Assembly (NCBI RefSeq): GCF_000245335.1
Contig: NZ_JH600279.1
Location: 434,001-498,000 of the forward strand
DNA from: Bacillus mojavensis RO-H-1 = KCTC 3706
Lineage (GTDB): Bacteria; Bacillota; Bacilli; Bacillales; Bacillaceae
DNA: 64,000 bases
Reading direction: 5' to 3'
Below the pieces are notes generated by a model. The model was not told where the DNA came from and searched no databases. It saw nothing but the letters and a program-made list of their open reading frames with translations. Of the stretch, positions 22,751 through 31,473 are shown piece after piece. A program made the position numbers and the translations under genes. Every line of letters begins with the position of its first letter. Position 1 is the first letter of the stretch.

Positions 22751-23320
22751 TTATTCAGTCGGTTCAATCAGGCCATATTTCCCGTCATTTCTGCGATACA
22801 CGACGTTTGTAAGGTTTGTTTCCGCATTTGTGAAAACAAAGAAATTATGGCCGAGCATATTCATTTGTAGGATTGCTTCTTCATTATCCATCGGCTTTAA
22901 ATTAAAGCGCTTCTGACGGACGATTTCTAAGCTTTCATCTTCTTCTATTTCGTCCTGAACCGCTATATCTGTATCAGAGCCGAGGCCGTTTGCCAATGCA
23001 GATTTCGGAAGACCCTGCTCACGGAATTTGCGGTTTACTTTTGTTTTATGCTTACGGATTTGACGTTCCAGCTTGTTTGTAGCGAGATCAATTGCATTGT
23101 ACATATCCTCGTTATGCACTTCAGACCGAAGCGCCAGATCTGTCATTGGAATCGTAACCTCAACCTTAGACTCCTTGTCATTGTAAAACTTCAAGTTGAC
23201 GTTCACATCGGCATTTACACTTTGCTCAAAATAACGCTCCAGCTTGCCGATCTTCTTCTCGACATGATCCTTTAACGCGGATGTCACCTCAATATTTTCT
23301 CCTCTGATGTTATAGTTCAT
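22751..23320 (-). CDS. hpf: Hpf (YvyD), long-form ribosome hibernation factor
   Basis: The 189-residue protein has an N-terminal S30AE domain (residues 1-100, MNYNIRGENIEVTSALKDHVEKKIGKLERYF) that binds the decoding region, a linker, and a C-terminal dimerisation domain (about 130-189, VRQKRFNLKPMDNEEAILQMNMLGHNFFVF) that makes 100S ribosome dimers. ATG 23320 is used; a TTG one codon upstream is also possible behind GGGAGG. Sigma-B and sigma-H type promoter sequences precede it, agreeing with known stress and stationary-phase control. Confidence 0.96.
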   Translation of the reverse strand: MNYNIRGENIEVTSALKDHVEKKIGKLERYFEQSVNADVNVNLKFYNDKESKVEVTIPMTDLALRSEVHNEDMYNAIDLATNKLERQIRKHKTKVNRKFREQGLPKSALANGLGSDTDIAVQDEIEEDESLEIVRQKRFNLKPMDNEEAILQMNMLGHNFFVFTNAETNLTNVVYRRNDGKYGLIEPTE

Positions 23321-23365
23321 CAAAGAACGCCTCCCTTTTATTAAGGATATGTATCTATTTCTCCT

Positions 23366-23391
23366 TTACCCTTTACAATTCCTTCTGAAAC
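23366..23391 (-). promoter_or_regulatory. Sigma-B (overlapping sigma-H) promoter of hpf
   Basis: On the minus strand GTTTCA (23391-23386), 14 bases, GGGTAA (23371-23366) match sigma-B. An overlapping AAAAGGTTT...GGAATTG resembles sigma-H with an 11-base spacer. Both are reported to drive yvyD in B. subtilis. Confidence 0.75.
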
Positions 23392-23511
23392 GTAAACCTT
23401 TTGTGAAAATTCAGTGAACTCTGTCGAATTGTGCCGATTTATGCTGATGCTCCTATGGTGACGGGAGGTATATGTATATGCTGGTAATAAGAAAAAATAC
23501 CTTACACAAAG

Positions 23512-23898
23512 TCAATTGATCACAAAGGGCTCCATACATCGATGAATGGACAGCATCCATTTCCTATAATGATTCAGAAAATGTCCTTTTAAATACTCGC
23601 AAAATTCATGAGAGGGGAATGAGAAAGAAACCAATTGATCAAATTCTGCAAAAATCTCGTCAAAAGCCTTAACGCATACTTCTGCGCACCGCGTGTTCAT
23701 CACGAAAAGAAGAGTTGAATGGGTGGAATCCAAATAAAAAAAGGCTTGGATCAGATCTTGGTAGATCCGATCCCCTTCTGTTTTTGATAAATTCTGTTCC
23801 GCCTCTATCAAATAGCACAGCCCTTCCTCAATTGTAAAAAGAAGATGATAATAAGCTGATAAAAGCGTATAATCTTCAATGCTCTTCAAGGCACTCAC
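23512..23898 (-). CDS. Small protein of unknown function at end of fliDST operon
   Basis: A frame of 128 codons starts at GTG 23898, immediately after the fliT stop TAG. An alternative TTG three codons in (23889) has AGGTGA at five bases, which the GTG lacks, so the real start may be TTG. The protein is helical, rich in aromatic and Cys residues (CYL, TRCAEVCVK, EFCEYL, HRCME), with no signal peptide or membrane helix. Position suggests it is translated together with fliT; it may be yvzG of B. subtilis, but I am not sure of that name. A FliT/FliS-like helical chaperone is possible; function unknown. Confidence 0.7.
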   Translation of the reverse strand: MSALKSIEDYTLLSAYYHLLFTIEEGLCYLIEAEQNLSKTEGDRIYQDLIQAFFYLDSTHSTLLFVMNTRCAEVCVKAFDEIFAEFDQLVSFSFPSHEFCEYLKGHFLNHYRKWMLSIHRCMEPFVIN

Positions 23899-24240
23899 CT
23901 ATTTACGCTTGTCATAATATCTGCCGTCAATTGTGATGTTGTTATAAGGGTTTAAATACGTCGTATGCATCGCGCGTTTTCTTTTCACCTGCTGAAGTTC
24001 TGCTGCGATTGACTGCTTCAGTCTTTCCATTTCCTTCACAATAAGCTGATCCCATGTCAGCACAAGTTTCATTTGCTTCTTTTCTTCTTCCGAGAGCGGC
24101 AAAGAGATGTCCTCGATGAGTTTATTCCGTTTTGCCACAAAGTCCTCAATTTGCTTTAAAAGTTCATCGCTCTCTGGTGTGTTCTGTATATGTGACAGCA
24201 TACTTTTCGTTTCAATTGATAATTGATCTATTTGTTTCAT
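23899..24240 (-). CDS. fliT: FliT, flagellar export chaperone
   Basis: The 113-residue helical protein begins at ATG 24240, whose bases overlap the fliS stop as ATGA; the frame open further upstream lies within fliS. It ends in a basic stretch (QVKRKRAMHTTYLNPYNN...YYDKRK). By position and size it is FliT, the chaperone of the filament cap protein FliD. Translation is likely coupled to fliS. Confidence 0.88.
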   Translation of the reverse strand: MKQIDQLSIETKSMLSHIQNTPESDELLKQIEDFVAKRNKLIEDISLPLSEEEKKQMKLVLTWDQLIVKEMERLKQSIAAELQQVKRKRAMHTTYLNPYNNITIDGRYYDKRK

Positions 24241-24638
24241 GCAATTCCGCCTGACCCATGCCGGTCCTTTCGTTCGATTTGAATGGCCTGCTTCCATGCA
24301 TCTCGAAAATCTGTCACATACCCCTCAACTTCTTCCAGTATGCTCTTGTCACTTTTTATATTTGCCTCTACCAGTCTTCGGTAAATATAATCGTACATCG
24401 CACCCATTGAACCGGAAAGCTCTATGTTACGGTTCAGCGTGCCATTTAATTCCTGAATGATATTTTGCGCTTTAATCAGATTTTCATTTTTACGTTCTAT
24501 ATCATTATTCTCAATGGCCTGGCATGCAAGTTTTATAAATTTCAGACAGCCATTATACAGCATAAGCGTCAGTTCACCGGGCGTAGCGGTATTCACTGAA
24601 CTTTGCTGATAAGCTGCATAAGGATTTTGGATCGCCAT
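24237..24638 (-). CDS. fliS: FliS, flagellin chaperone
   Basis: The 133-residue protein shows the FliS start MAIQNPYAAYQQSSVNTATPGELTLMLYNGCLKFI and conserved helical pattern. FliS binds the C-terminal end of flagellin in the cytoplasm, and in B. subtilis helps FliW-controlled hag translation by titrating Hag. It lies 21 bases after fliD and overlaps fliT by 4. Confidence 0.97.
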   Translation of the reverse strand: MAIQNPYAAYQQSSVNTATPGELTLMLYNGCLKFIKLACQAIENNDIERKNENLIKAQNIIQELNGTLNRNIELSGSMGAMYDYIYRRLVEANIKSDKSILEEVEGYVTDFRDAWKQAIQIERKDRHGSGGIA

Positions 24639-24659
24639 GTGTCATCCTCCAAATTACAT

Positions 24660-26156
24660 TTATTGTACAAGAAGCTGTGATAAATAGGACGCTTGTTCGT
24701 TCATTTTTTGAATTGCTGAATCCATTGCACTGAATTTTTTATAATAACGGTTTTCTACTGTGTTCAATCGGTCCTGCATATCGCTGATTTCAGTACTGAT
24801 GGAACGCAAATTCTTCCCAATTAAATAATCGCTTGCCCCCATTGTTGAATTGCCGGCTTTTGCTTCAATGCTTTTCACTGTACTTCTCAGTGTGTCGCCG
24901 ATACGTTTCATAATCCCTTTATCACTATAGGCACTGCTGTTCGTTCCGTTTGTAAATAAGGCGGCAACACTTTGCGGATCTTCTTGTATTTTTGCTTTCA
25001 GTTTGTCTTCATTAATCTCTAAATGGCCCCGCAATTGATAAGCACTTGAGGTTGTGATGCCAAATTCAGTTAATTGATAGGTTTTCCCATCTGCATTAAC
25101 TTGAGTATAAAAGTCAGTCCGCATTTGGTTCGTGCCGGTGCTGATGCTGGAATCATTTCTCAACAAACCGCTTTTTGCCTTCTTCTCCCAGAGTTCTACC
25201 TCTTTATCAGACATTGCTTCTTTTTGTTCACTCGTCAGCGGAGTATAGTCTCTGAATTTTTCTTCCTTGAGCTTTTCATTCAGGCTGTCAACCAATTCAT
25301 TGTATTTATCTACAAACTCTTTAATTTGGTTATAAATCCCGTCAACGTCAGTAGAAACAGATGTGGTAACAGGGCCTGTGGCTGCAGTTGTATTTTTGAT
25401 CGAGTAGGTAACGCCATTAACCGTAAAGTTGTTTGTCAGCTTCTCCATTTCAAAGCCATTAATTGTGACCTTTGCATTTGTTCCTTCTTTGTAAGCAGTG
25501 AGCTTATTATCAGCGTCTAACGAAAAACCAAGCTGACCGGACATAAAGTCGGATGTAGCAGAGTCTGCTGCCTGTATGCTGCCTCCTGCACCTGTTGCTT
25601 TAGAAGAAAACGCAATCGTTTCTACATACTCTGTACCATTCCATATTTTATCTTTAAATGCTGATACTCCTAGATCTGAGCTGTTAAGTTTAGAAATCAC
25701 ATTATCAATCGTATCGGCGCTCGTCACACTGATGTTCACTGTTTTTGCCGTTGTCTCGCCAGGCGCCACAACGTTAAATGCCAAATTATAATCGCCTTGT
25801 GTGTATCCCGTATAATTATTTGCCTTATACGTTGCTGCAGTTGCCAAACTCGCTACTTCAACAGTAGAAGAAGAGTTTGGCGCACTTGCGCTTCCTGTAG
25901 CAGTTAACACAGACTCATTGGAGCTGGTCACAGTTTTGCTCTGATACGTGCTCGGATATGTCAACGTATTTTTAGACATATAATCTTGTAGTTCTTTTAT
26001 TTTTGAGTTGACTTCACGATAGCTATCACGCTGCCATTCAAGCGTCTGCTTTTTTTGTGTCAGCTTATCAAGCGGCGCTCTTTCTGTCTGCATCAGCTTT
26101 GATACGATATCATCTATATCCATTCCTGACGCCAAACCTGTTATTCTCGTGACCAT
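24660..26156 (-). CDS. fliD: FliD, flagellar filament cap
   Basis: The 498-residue protein has the N-terminal FliD domain ([41 protein letters not shown]), a variable central surface region rich in Thr/Ser/Ala, and the C-terminal FliD domain ending in coiled coil ([43 protein letters not shown]). It caps the filament and folds exported flagellin. ATG 26156 follows AGGAG. No cysteines are seen, as usual for exported flagellar proteins. Confidence 0.97.
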   Translation of the reverse strand: MVTRITGLASGMDIDDIVSKLMQTERAPLDKLTQKKQTLEWQRDSYREVNSKIKELQDYMSKNTLTYPSTYQSKTVTSSNESVLTATGSASAPNSSSTVEVASLATAATYKANNYTGYTQGDYNLAFNVVAPGETTAKTVNISVTSADTIDNVISKLNSSDLGVSAFKDKIWNGTEYVETIAFSSKATGAGGSIQAADSATSDFMSGQLGFSLDADNKLTAYKEGTNAKVTINGFEMEKLTNNFTVNGVTYSIKNTTAATGPVTTSVSTDVDGIYNQIKEFVDKYNELVDSLNEKLKEEKFRDYTPLTSEQKEAMSDKEVELWEKKAKSGLLRNDSSISTGTNQMRTDFYTQVNADGKTYQLTEFGITTSSAYQLRGHLEINEDKLKAKIQEDPQSVAALFTNGTNSSAYSDKGIMKRIGDTLRSTVKSIEAKAGNSTMGASDYLIGKNLRSISTEISDMQDRLNTVENRYYKKFSAMDSAIQKMNEQASYLSQLLVQ

Positions 26157-26173
26157 TCCAAACCACTCCTAAT

Positions 26174-26503
26174 CTACTTTTTTTCATCTACAAATAACCC
26201 AAGAAATTCAGTCATAGCCGCATAAAAATCAAGCCACCGTTTCGGCGGAATTTCGCGGATGACTTCATTTGTAGAGTCCTCTATTACTTTTACATAGTAT
26301 TCATTTAACTTCTCATGGAGCTCAAACTTCAGGTGGACTTGCGACGGTTCCAAAAGGTTGTTCATCTCCCCTACCATTTCAGCAAGATTGGTATATGAAA
26401 CTTGATGAACAGGAACCTCACTCTCATGATCTTTCTGATTATGTATCTGAGTATCATAACGATCCCAAACGGGTTGTAACGTAGTGAGCCTTTCAATATT
26501 CAA
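26174..26503 (-). CDS. yvyC: YvyC, FlaG-family flagellar protein
   Basis: The 109-residue protein has a variable N-terminus and the conserved FlaG region (LLEPSQVHLKFELHEKLNEYYVKVIEDSTNEVIREIPPKRWLDFYAAMTEFLGL). FlaG proteins affect filament length; the exact role in Bacillus is unclear. It leads the yvyC-fliD-fliS-fliT operon, 18 bases before fliD, downstream of a sigma-D type promoter. Confidence 0.93.
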   Translation of the reverse strand: MNIERLTTLQPVWDRYDTQIHNQKDHESEVPVHQVSYTNLAEMVGEMNNLLEPSQVHLKFELHEKLNEYYVKVIEDSTNEVIREIPPKRWLDFYAAMTEFLGLFVDEKK

Positions 26504-26535
26504 TTGATCATCCCCTATGTCCCAATCTATCGTTT

Positions 26536-26561
26536 ATATCGACTAAGTCGAGATAAGATTA
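26536..26561 (-). promoter_or_regulatory. Sigma-D promoter of yvyC-fliDST
   Basis: On the minus strand TAAT (26561-26558), 14 bases, GTCGATAT (26543-26536) resemble TAAA-N14/15-GCCGATAT. The inverted repeat TCGACTAAGTCGA (26539-26551) overlaps the -10 and spacer. Confidence 0.6.
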
Positions 26562-26693
26562 CACATATTTATGGAAAAAAACTCATCTGTTTTAGATTTC
26601 TTGCTTGAGAATACTTTTATAGGTTAGTGGAGAATCCATTATTATATCATGGGTTATAGACAGCAAGGGGGAAAGATTTGGAGTTAGGAATAT

Positions 26694-26727
26694 AAAAAAA
26701 GACCCCGGCAAACGCCAAGGTCTTTTT
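26694..26727 (-). terminator. Terminator downstream of hag
   Basis: On the minus strand AAAGACCTTGGCG pairs with GCCGGGGTCTTT and a run of seven T follows. It begins 5 bases after the hag stop. Confidence 0.9.
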
Positions 26728-26732
26728 CCAAA

Positions 26733-27587
26733 TTAACGTAACAATTGAAGAACGTTTTGTGGCTGTTGGTTTGCTTGAGCAAGCATCGCTTGAGAAGCTT
26801 GAGAAAGAATGTTGTTCTTTGTGAACTCGCTCATCTCTTTAGCCATGTCAACGTCACGGATACGAGACTCAGCAGCTGTCAGGTTTTCACCAGAAGCGCC
26901 TAAGTTGTTGATTGTATGCTCAAGACGGTTTTGTACCGCACCTAGTTTTGAACGTTGAGTTGAAACATTGTTAATAGCAGTATCAATTAAACCAAGTTGT
27001 GTATCAAATGCAGTTGCATCAGTTTCGAATGCAGTAACATCGATACCGTCAATTCCTAGTCCAGTTGCACTCATATCTCCGATATTAACTGAAAGCTGTT
27101 GCCCTGCGTTTGCACCAATTTGGAATGTTAATTTGTTAGTTGCAAAGTCGCCATTAAGAAGCTTCTTACCGTTAAATTCAGTTCTGTCAGAGATACCTTT
27201 ACTTCCACCTGTCATACCACCAACTTCTTCAAGTAGAGATTTGATCTCTTCTTGGATAGCACCTAAGTCTGTACCATCTTGAGTACCAGTATTGTTTGCT
27301 TGTACTGCAAGCTCACGAACACGTTGAAGGATAGAGTGAGTTTCAGTCAATGCACCCTCAGCTGTTTGGATAAGGGAGATTCCGTCTTGAGAGTTTTTAG
27401 AAGCCATTTCAAGACCTCTGATTTGTCCTCTCATTTTTTCAGAGATCGCAAGACCTGCTGCGTCATCTCCTGCACGGTTGATACGAAGACCAGAAGAAAG
27501 CTTCTCCATGTTCTTTTGGCTAGCACCGTTGTTTGAAGACAAACGGTTTAGTGTGTTAAGTGCTGCGATATTGTGGTTAATTCTCAT
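26733..27587 (-). CDS. hag: Hag, flagellin
   Basis: This 284-residue flagellin has the conserved N-terminal D0/D1 (MRINHNIAALNTLNRLSSNN, SSGLRINRAGDDAAGLAISEKMRGQIRGL) and C-terminal D1/D0 (TINNLGASGENLTAAESRIRDVDMAKEMSEFTKNNILSQASQAMLAQANQQPQNVLQLLR). The central variable region (about residues 130-210) is compact; B. subtilis 168 flagellin is 304 residues by memory, so the surface domain is shorter here. The protein is secreted by the flagellar type III system without cleavage. Sigma-D drives transcription and CsrA blocks translation through the leader. Confidence 0.98.
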   Translation of the reverse strand: MRINHNIAALNTLNRLSSNNGASQKNMEKLSSGLRINRAGDDAAGLAISEKMRGQIRGLEMASKNSQDGISLIQTAEGALTETHSILQRVRELAVQANNTGTQDGTDLGAIQEEIKSLLEEVGGMTGGSKGISDRTEFNGKKLLNGDFATNKLTFQIGANAGQQLSVNIGDMSATGLGIDGIDVTAFETDATAFDTQLGLIDTAINNVSTQRSKLGAVQNRLEHTINNLGASGENLTAAESRIRDVDMAKEMSEFTKNNILSQASQAMLAQANQQPQNVLQLLR

Positions 27588-27594
27588 TGTTTTG

Positions 27595-27675
27595 TTCCTC
27601 CCTGAATATGTTGTTAAGGCACGTCCTTGTGCCTTGTTTTTTTGTAACTGGCGGAGTGTTTGCGTCTCCTCCCGG
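27595..27675 (-). promoter_or_regulatory. CsrA-binding leader of hag mRNA
   Basis: Three AGGA motifs stand in the 5' leader: GGGAGGAG near the transcript start (27675-27665), AAGGAC in the loop of a 7-bp hairpin AAGGCAC/GTGCCTT (27616-27635), and CAGGGAGGAA (27604-27595), which is also the ribosome site of hag. A GGA in a hairpin loop plus one on the Shine-Dalgarno is the known arrangement by which a CsrA dimer represses hag translation. Confidence 0.85.
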
Positions 27676-27686
27676 CTACATCATTA

Positions 27687-27712
27687 ATATCGGATTGTCT
27701 ATGATTTTGTTA
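27687..27712 (-). promoter_or_regulatory. Sigma-D promoter of hag
   Basis: On the minus strand TAAC (27712-27709), 14 bases and TCCGATAT (27694-27687) match the sigma-D consensus closely. Confidence 0.88.
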
Positions 27713-27722
27713 ATACAAAAAT

Positions 27723-27752
27723 AAAAAAAATCCTCACTTTTTTTGTGAGGAT
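27723..27752 (-). terminator. Terminator of the csrA-containing operon
   Basis: On the minus strand ATCCTCAC pairs with GTGAGGAT around a seven-A loop, followed by eight T. The csrA stop codon (27736-27734) lies inside the structure, and the hag promoter starts about 10 bases beyond. Confidence 0.9.
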
Positions 27753-27958
27753 AATGCGGAGATCACATCGCTGGATAACGCTGCCGCACGGTTATTTTCT
27801 TCCTGAATGGTCAAGTAAATTTCTTTCCTGTGAATATCAATATGCTTTGGGGCTTCAATTCCAATTTTCACTTGGTCACCCTCAACCGCAATCACTTTTA
27901 CTTCAATATCAGCACCTATTTGAATCGCTTCGTTTATTTTCCGCGATAAAACTAGCAT
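27734..27958 (-). CDS. csrA: CsrA, RNA-binding translational repressor
   Basis: The 74-residue protein has the CsrA fold signature [55 protein letters not shown]. It binds GGA motifs in the hag leader and blocks ribosome access. It overlaps the fliW stop by 7 bases, so the antagonist FliW and CsrA are translated together. The C-terminal extension beyond residue 55 is where FliW binds in Gram-positive CsrA. Confidence 0.98.
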   Translation of the reverse strand: MLVLSRKINEAIQIGADIEVKVIAVEGDQVKIGIEAPKHIDIHRKEIYLTIQEENNRAAALSSDVISALSSQKK

Positions 27959-28383
27959 GATTCTCCTCCAATCGGATGCTTTGTCGTATATGGGGAGTCG
28001 TGTAAGACGACTTGCTTAGCCAGCATGTTCTTGCGATTCACAATAATAGGAGCCAATAAATTAGCAGTAGTTTTTTCGAACGGGTCTGCCATAGTCAATA
28101 ATGTCATGACTTCTACGTCTTCAATATTATCGATATCCAATAGTTCAGCAGTTGCTTCATCAAGGTCAAATTCATAATTCTTAAAAAAGATAAACGGACT
28201 TACAACAATGAACGCAAGATTCTCTGAAGTGACGGACTGCAGCGCCACGAATGGAGAGTCTTCTGAAAGCGGAAGAATGACGAACTGTTTTTCTTCTAAA
28301 AAGCCCGGAATCCCGTTTTCAAAAAGAATGATTTGTTCTTCTTTTACATTCATTTGGCCATGGTATTTAGTATGAATGATCAT
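27952..28383 (-). CDS. fliW: FliW, CsrA antagonist and flagellar assembly factor
   Basis: The 143-residue beta-barrel protein has the family pattern [35 protein letters not shown] and [34 protein letters not shown]. FliW binds either flagellin or CsrA; when Hag is exported, FliW is freed and releases CsrA from hag mRNA. It is followed by csrA with a 7-base overlap and preceded by yviE. Confidence 0.97.
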   Translation of the reverse strand: MIIHTKYHGQMNVKEEQIILFENGIPGFLEEKQFVILPLSEDSPFVALQSVTSENLAFIVVSPFIFFKNYEFDLDEATAELLDIDNIEDVEVMTLLTMADPFEKTTANLLAPIIVNRKNMLAKQVVLHDSPYTTKHPIGGESC

Positions 28384-28403
28384 TGTTCACGATCCTTTTC
28401 TTT

Positions 28404-28982
28404 TTACTTTTCGAGTGATTCTTTTAGGTTTTCTACCTCTATATTTAAATCAGGGTATTGGAGCATGTCAACCTTAACATTTCCCGGCGTATATTCAACA
28501 ATCGGCTTATGCGGTTCAGCCTGAATAACAGGCTTTCGCGGCGTAATCTGAACATTAAGCTGTGACGGAGTATATTGTATTTTCACCCTTGAAAGAGAAG
28601 GAGCATAATGTTCGCCTAATTGAATTTGGTGCATCTCAGAGTTCCTCTTTGCTTGTGAAGCGATGGGGTTCCCCTTATTTTCAATTCTCATAAGCTCGTC
28701 TCCTTCTTCTGCGGTACGGGCTATACCTTCCATTACATCTTCATGCCCTTGTTGGGCAGCTTCTTCGATTCTTTTGGATATATGCTTTCTGTCTAATTCT
28801 TCCCATGCTTGCGTCTGGTCAATCGTGAGTTTTCCCGGGGTCACCGATATTTCCATTTCCGCGCTTGGCTGTTCAATTTCCAAGTCGGCTTGCGGCTGCT
28901 CCATTTTTAAGCTGGCAGGCGTCGTTGTTAAACCAATTTTCCCTTGAACACTATGCATAATCAATCTGGGAATTTGCATCAC
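28404..28982 (-). CDS. yviE: YviE, DUF6470 protein of the flagellar operon
   Basis: The 192-residue protein is composed of short repeating beta-type segments with Pro and charged residues (PQADLEIEQPSAEMEISVTPGKLTIDQTQAW, RVKIQYTPSQLNVQITPRKPVIQAEPHKPIVEYTPGNVKVDM). It matches YviE in length and place, between flgL and fliW. No signal peptide. Function unknown, though conserved linkage with flagellar genes points to a role in filament or hook assembly. Confidence 0.9.
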   Translation of the reverse strand: MMQIPRLIMHSVQGKIGLTTTPASLKMEQPQADLEIEQPSAEMEISVTPGKLTIDQTQAWEELDRKHISKRIEEAAQQGHEDVMEGIARTAEEGDELMRIENKGNPIASQAKRNSEMHQIQLGEHYAPSLSRVKIQYTPSQLNVQITPRKPVIQAEPHKPIVEYTPGNVKVDMLQYPDLNIEVENLKESLEK

Positions 28983-28999
28983 TCTACCTCCTAAACTAT

Positions 29000-29026
29000 A
29001 AAAAAAGCGAACTCCTGAGAGCCGCT
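29000..29026 (-). terminator. Weak terminator between flgL and yviE
   Basis: On the minus strand AAGCG...CGCTT with inner CTC/GAG pairing is followed by seven T. It may reduce expression of yviE-fliW-csrA relative to upstream genes. Confidence 0.6.
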
Positions 29027-29922
29027 TACTTTAAAAAGTCGATCAATGTAGGCTGAACAATTTGCGCATTTACAGCCAGAGTAGCCCTGTGCACGCTTTG
29101 CTGCGCAATAAATTCAGTTATTATTTCTTCCAGTTCTACATCTTCATTGTCTGACAACACTTTTGTAGCTGTTTCTTCTTGAGCTGAAAGTCTTGTATTA
29201 ATCAGTTCAAGACGATTATATCTCGCTCCAATATCAGATCGTTCTGCACTCATACCGTCAGAAAATTGATCAATATCATCTAAAACGCTGTCCACATCGT
29301 CCAAAGAGCCTGAATTAAGTGCTGTCTCAAATGAATTAAGCATTTCAAACACATTTTGTCCGCTTCCAGAAGTACCGCCAAAGGCTGCCTTCGGATCTGA
29401 GTTCACCTTTAATGACATATTATCCGATATATTGACAATAACGTCAGCGGTATCAGAAATCGTATAAGTTCCGTCGCCGTTGTCTTTAACTGGGGGTGTA
29501 TCTGAATTAGTGCCATTGAAGATATATCTGCCGTTCACTTGTGTATTAGCAATATTTAAAAGCTGCTCTTTTAATTGTTTTACTTCTACACCAATTGCTT
29601 GCAATTCTGCTTCACCATTTGTGTCATTCTGAGCTTGAACAGCTAACTCTCTGACCTTTGACATAATGTCAATTCCTTCAGTAATGTTTGTTTCTGTGTT
29701 TTCAAGCCAAGTAAAGGCTTGAGAAGCATTACTTTGGTATTGCTGAACTTGAGATAATTGCGTATTGTACTTTAAACTTTTCATAGCTACTACTGGATCA
29801 TCGGAAGCTTTTGAGATTTTTTTTCCGGAAGAAATCTGTGATTGAAGTTTATCCAGCTTTGAGTAGCTTGAACCGATATATCTCAATGAGTTTTGCTGAA
29901 TCATCCCTTGTGTTACTCTCAT
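29026..29922 (-). CDS. flgL: FlgL, hook-filament junction protein 3
   Basis: The 298-residue flagellin-like protein has the N-terminal helix set [42 protein letters not shown] and C-terminal set [51 protein letters not shown]. It joins hook to filament together with FlgK. It lies 9 bases after flgK. Confidence 0.96.
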   Translation of the reverse strand: MRVTQGMIQQNSLRYIGSSYSKLDKLQSQISSGKKISKASDDPVVAMKSLKYNTQLSQVQQYQSNASQAFTWLENTETNITEGIDIMSKVRELAVQAQNDTNGEAELQAIGVEVKQLKEQLLNIANTQVNGRYIFNGTNSDTPPVKDNGDGTYTISDTADVIVNISDNMSLKVNSDPKAAFGGTSGSGQNVFEMLNSFETALNSGSLDDVDSVLDDIDQFSDGMSAERSDIGARYNRLELINTRLSAQEETATKVLSDNEDVELEEIITEFIAQQSVHRATLAVNAQIVQPTLIDFLK

Positions 29923-29931
29923 TTGATCTAC

Positions 29932-31455
29932 CTACCTTCCTCCGACACCCATGCCATTGATCACTTTGTCGAGTATTTCGTCTTGTAACGTTACCATTCT
30001 TGCAGCAGCATTGTATGCGTGTTGGAATTGAATCATATTGGTCATTTCTTCATCTAAAGAAACAGCGCTCATCTGCTGACGGTTTATGTCTGCATCATTC
30101 AGCTGTGTTTCTGTATTAGATGCCAGCCGATTCGCCTCTTGAGCTTTGATCCCCAACTCGCCAATGAGACCAGCATAATAATCTAGCACACTCGTTTCTT
30201 TTCCGTTAATAGTGATGTCCCCGGTTAACACATTTGCTAAATTCGTTGCATTTGAATTATCGTTTGCTGCTCCAGTAAGTGAGAAAGCGATATTCGCGCC
30301 TTTTGAATTTATTATGCTGTCAGTGACTTTAATCTTACCTGCTGCGCCTTTTGCCGGCTCAGTTTCACCTCCGGTAAAATCAAAAAAGTCCCCGCCTTTT
30401 TCACCGCTCTCTGTCAGACCATTTCGGTGTACTTTATTGAAAGCTTTTGCAAATTCGAGCGCCATATGATCAAGATCAGAAAGCATCTCCGGATATATGC
30501 CCTTTTCTTTGCCGTCTGCCGTGACATATCCATAAGACTGTATAAATCCTAACAGTGATCCATTGCTGCTGAACGACTCAGCTTGAACAGCAGTGTCTCC
30601 AATTGAAATACTTGTCACTAAGCCCGTTTCATTATCATAGTTAGCTTTCAGCTCTGAAACCTCATAATTTTTTCCGTCCAGAACAGTTCCCAGCGATTGT
30701 TTATTTTTATCCAGGATTTCGATCGATACAGTTCCTTCCGAAGAAGCAAGCGCATTCCCGCCTGATTTGTTGTAGCTCACTTTGACATCAACAATTGAAG
30801 ATAATTTATCAATCAGCAAATCACGTTGATCGTATAAACCATTCGGAAGTAGACCGACTGGTTCTACCTGTGCAATTTGCTTATTGAGACTGTTTAATTG
30901 AGATAGCAGTGAATTAACATCTAGTACACTAGTATCTAGTTCTGCTTTTAAATTCGATTGAACTTTTGTAAGGGACTCAGAAATATGATTAAACGTATCA
31001 GCAACAGCCTGTCCTTTTTGAGAGACAACAGAACGCGCACTGTCCTCATTTGCATTATTGGATAGTTCTTGCAGAGAATTCCAAAATGAATTTAGCACAC
31101 TGTTTAATCCGCTGCCACCAGTCTCATTCATAATCCCTTCCATTTGGGACAGGGCTTTAGCCTTCGTGTCATAATATCCAGAACTGCTGTTTTGGAGACG
31201 GTATTGGTAGTCAAGAAAAATATCTCTTATTCTCTCAACTGACTTCCCTTGAACGCCTGTTCCCATTTGTCCCGCAGTTTTTTCTGCATTTTTTGATACA
31301 GCAGGGAAATAATCGGTTGCCTCTAATGACACCCGCTGTCTTGTGTAACCATCGGTGTTTGCATTTGCCACGTTATTTGCAGTAGTGCTTAACGCTGCCT
31401 GCTGAGCGCTTAACGCCCTCCTTGCAGTTTCAAGCCCCATAAAGGTAGATGTCAT
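29932..31455 (-). CDS. flgK: FlgK, hook-filament junction protein 1
   Basis: The 507-residue protein begins MTSTFMGLETARRALSAQQAALSTTANNVANANTDGYTRQRV, the typical rod/hook-type N-terminus with the ANANTDGYTRQ motif, and ends with the D0 helix DEEMTNMIQFQHAYNAAARMVTLQDEILDKVINGMG. The middle is a variable domain. It is the first junction protein on the hook, preceding flgL. Confidence 0.97.
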   Translation of the reverse strand: MTSTFMGLETARRALSAQQAALSTTANNVANANTDGYTRQRVSLEATDYFPAVSKNAEKTAGQMGTGVQGKSVERIRDIFLDYQYRLQNSSSGYYDTKAKALSQMEGIMNETGGSGLNSVLNSFWNSLQELSNNANEDSARSVVSQKGQAVADTFNHISESLTKVQSNLKAELDTSVLDVNSLLSQLNSLNKQIAQVEPVGLLPNGLYDQRDLLIDKLSSIVDVKVSYNKSGGNALASSEGTVSIEILDKNKQSLGTVLDGKNYEVSELKANYDNETGLVTSISIGDTAVQAESFSSNGSLLGFIQSYGYVTADGKEKGIYPEMLSDLDHMALEFAKAFNKVHRNGLTESGEKGGDFFDFTGGETEPAKGAAGKIKVTDSIINSKGANIAFSLTGAANDNSNATNLANVLTGDITINGKETSVLDYYAGLIGELGIKAQEANRLASNTETQLNDADINRQQMSAVSLDEEMTNMIQFQHAYNAAARMVTLQDEILDKVINGMGVGGR

Positions 31456-31473
31456 ATTCTGAATTCCTTTCCG

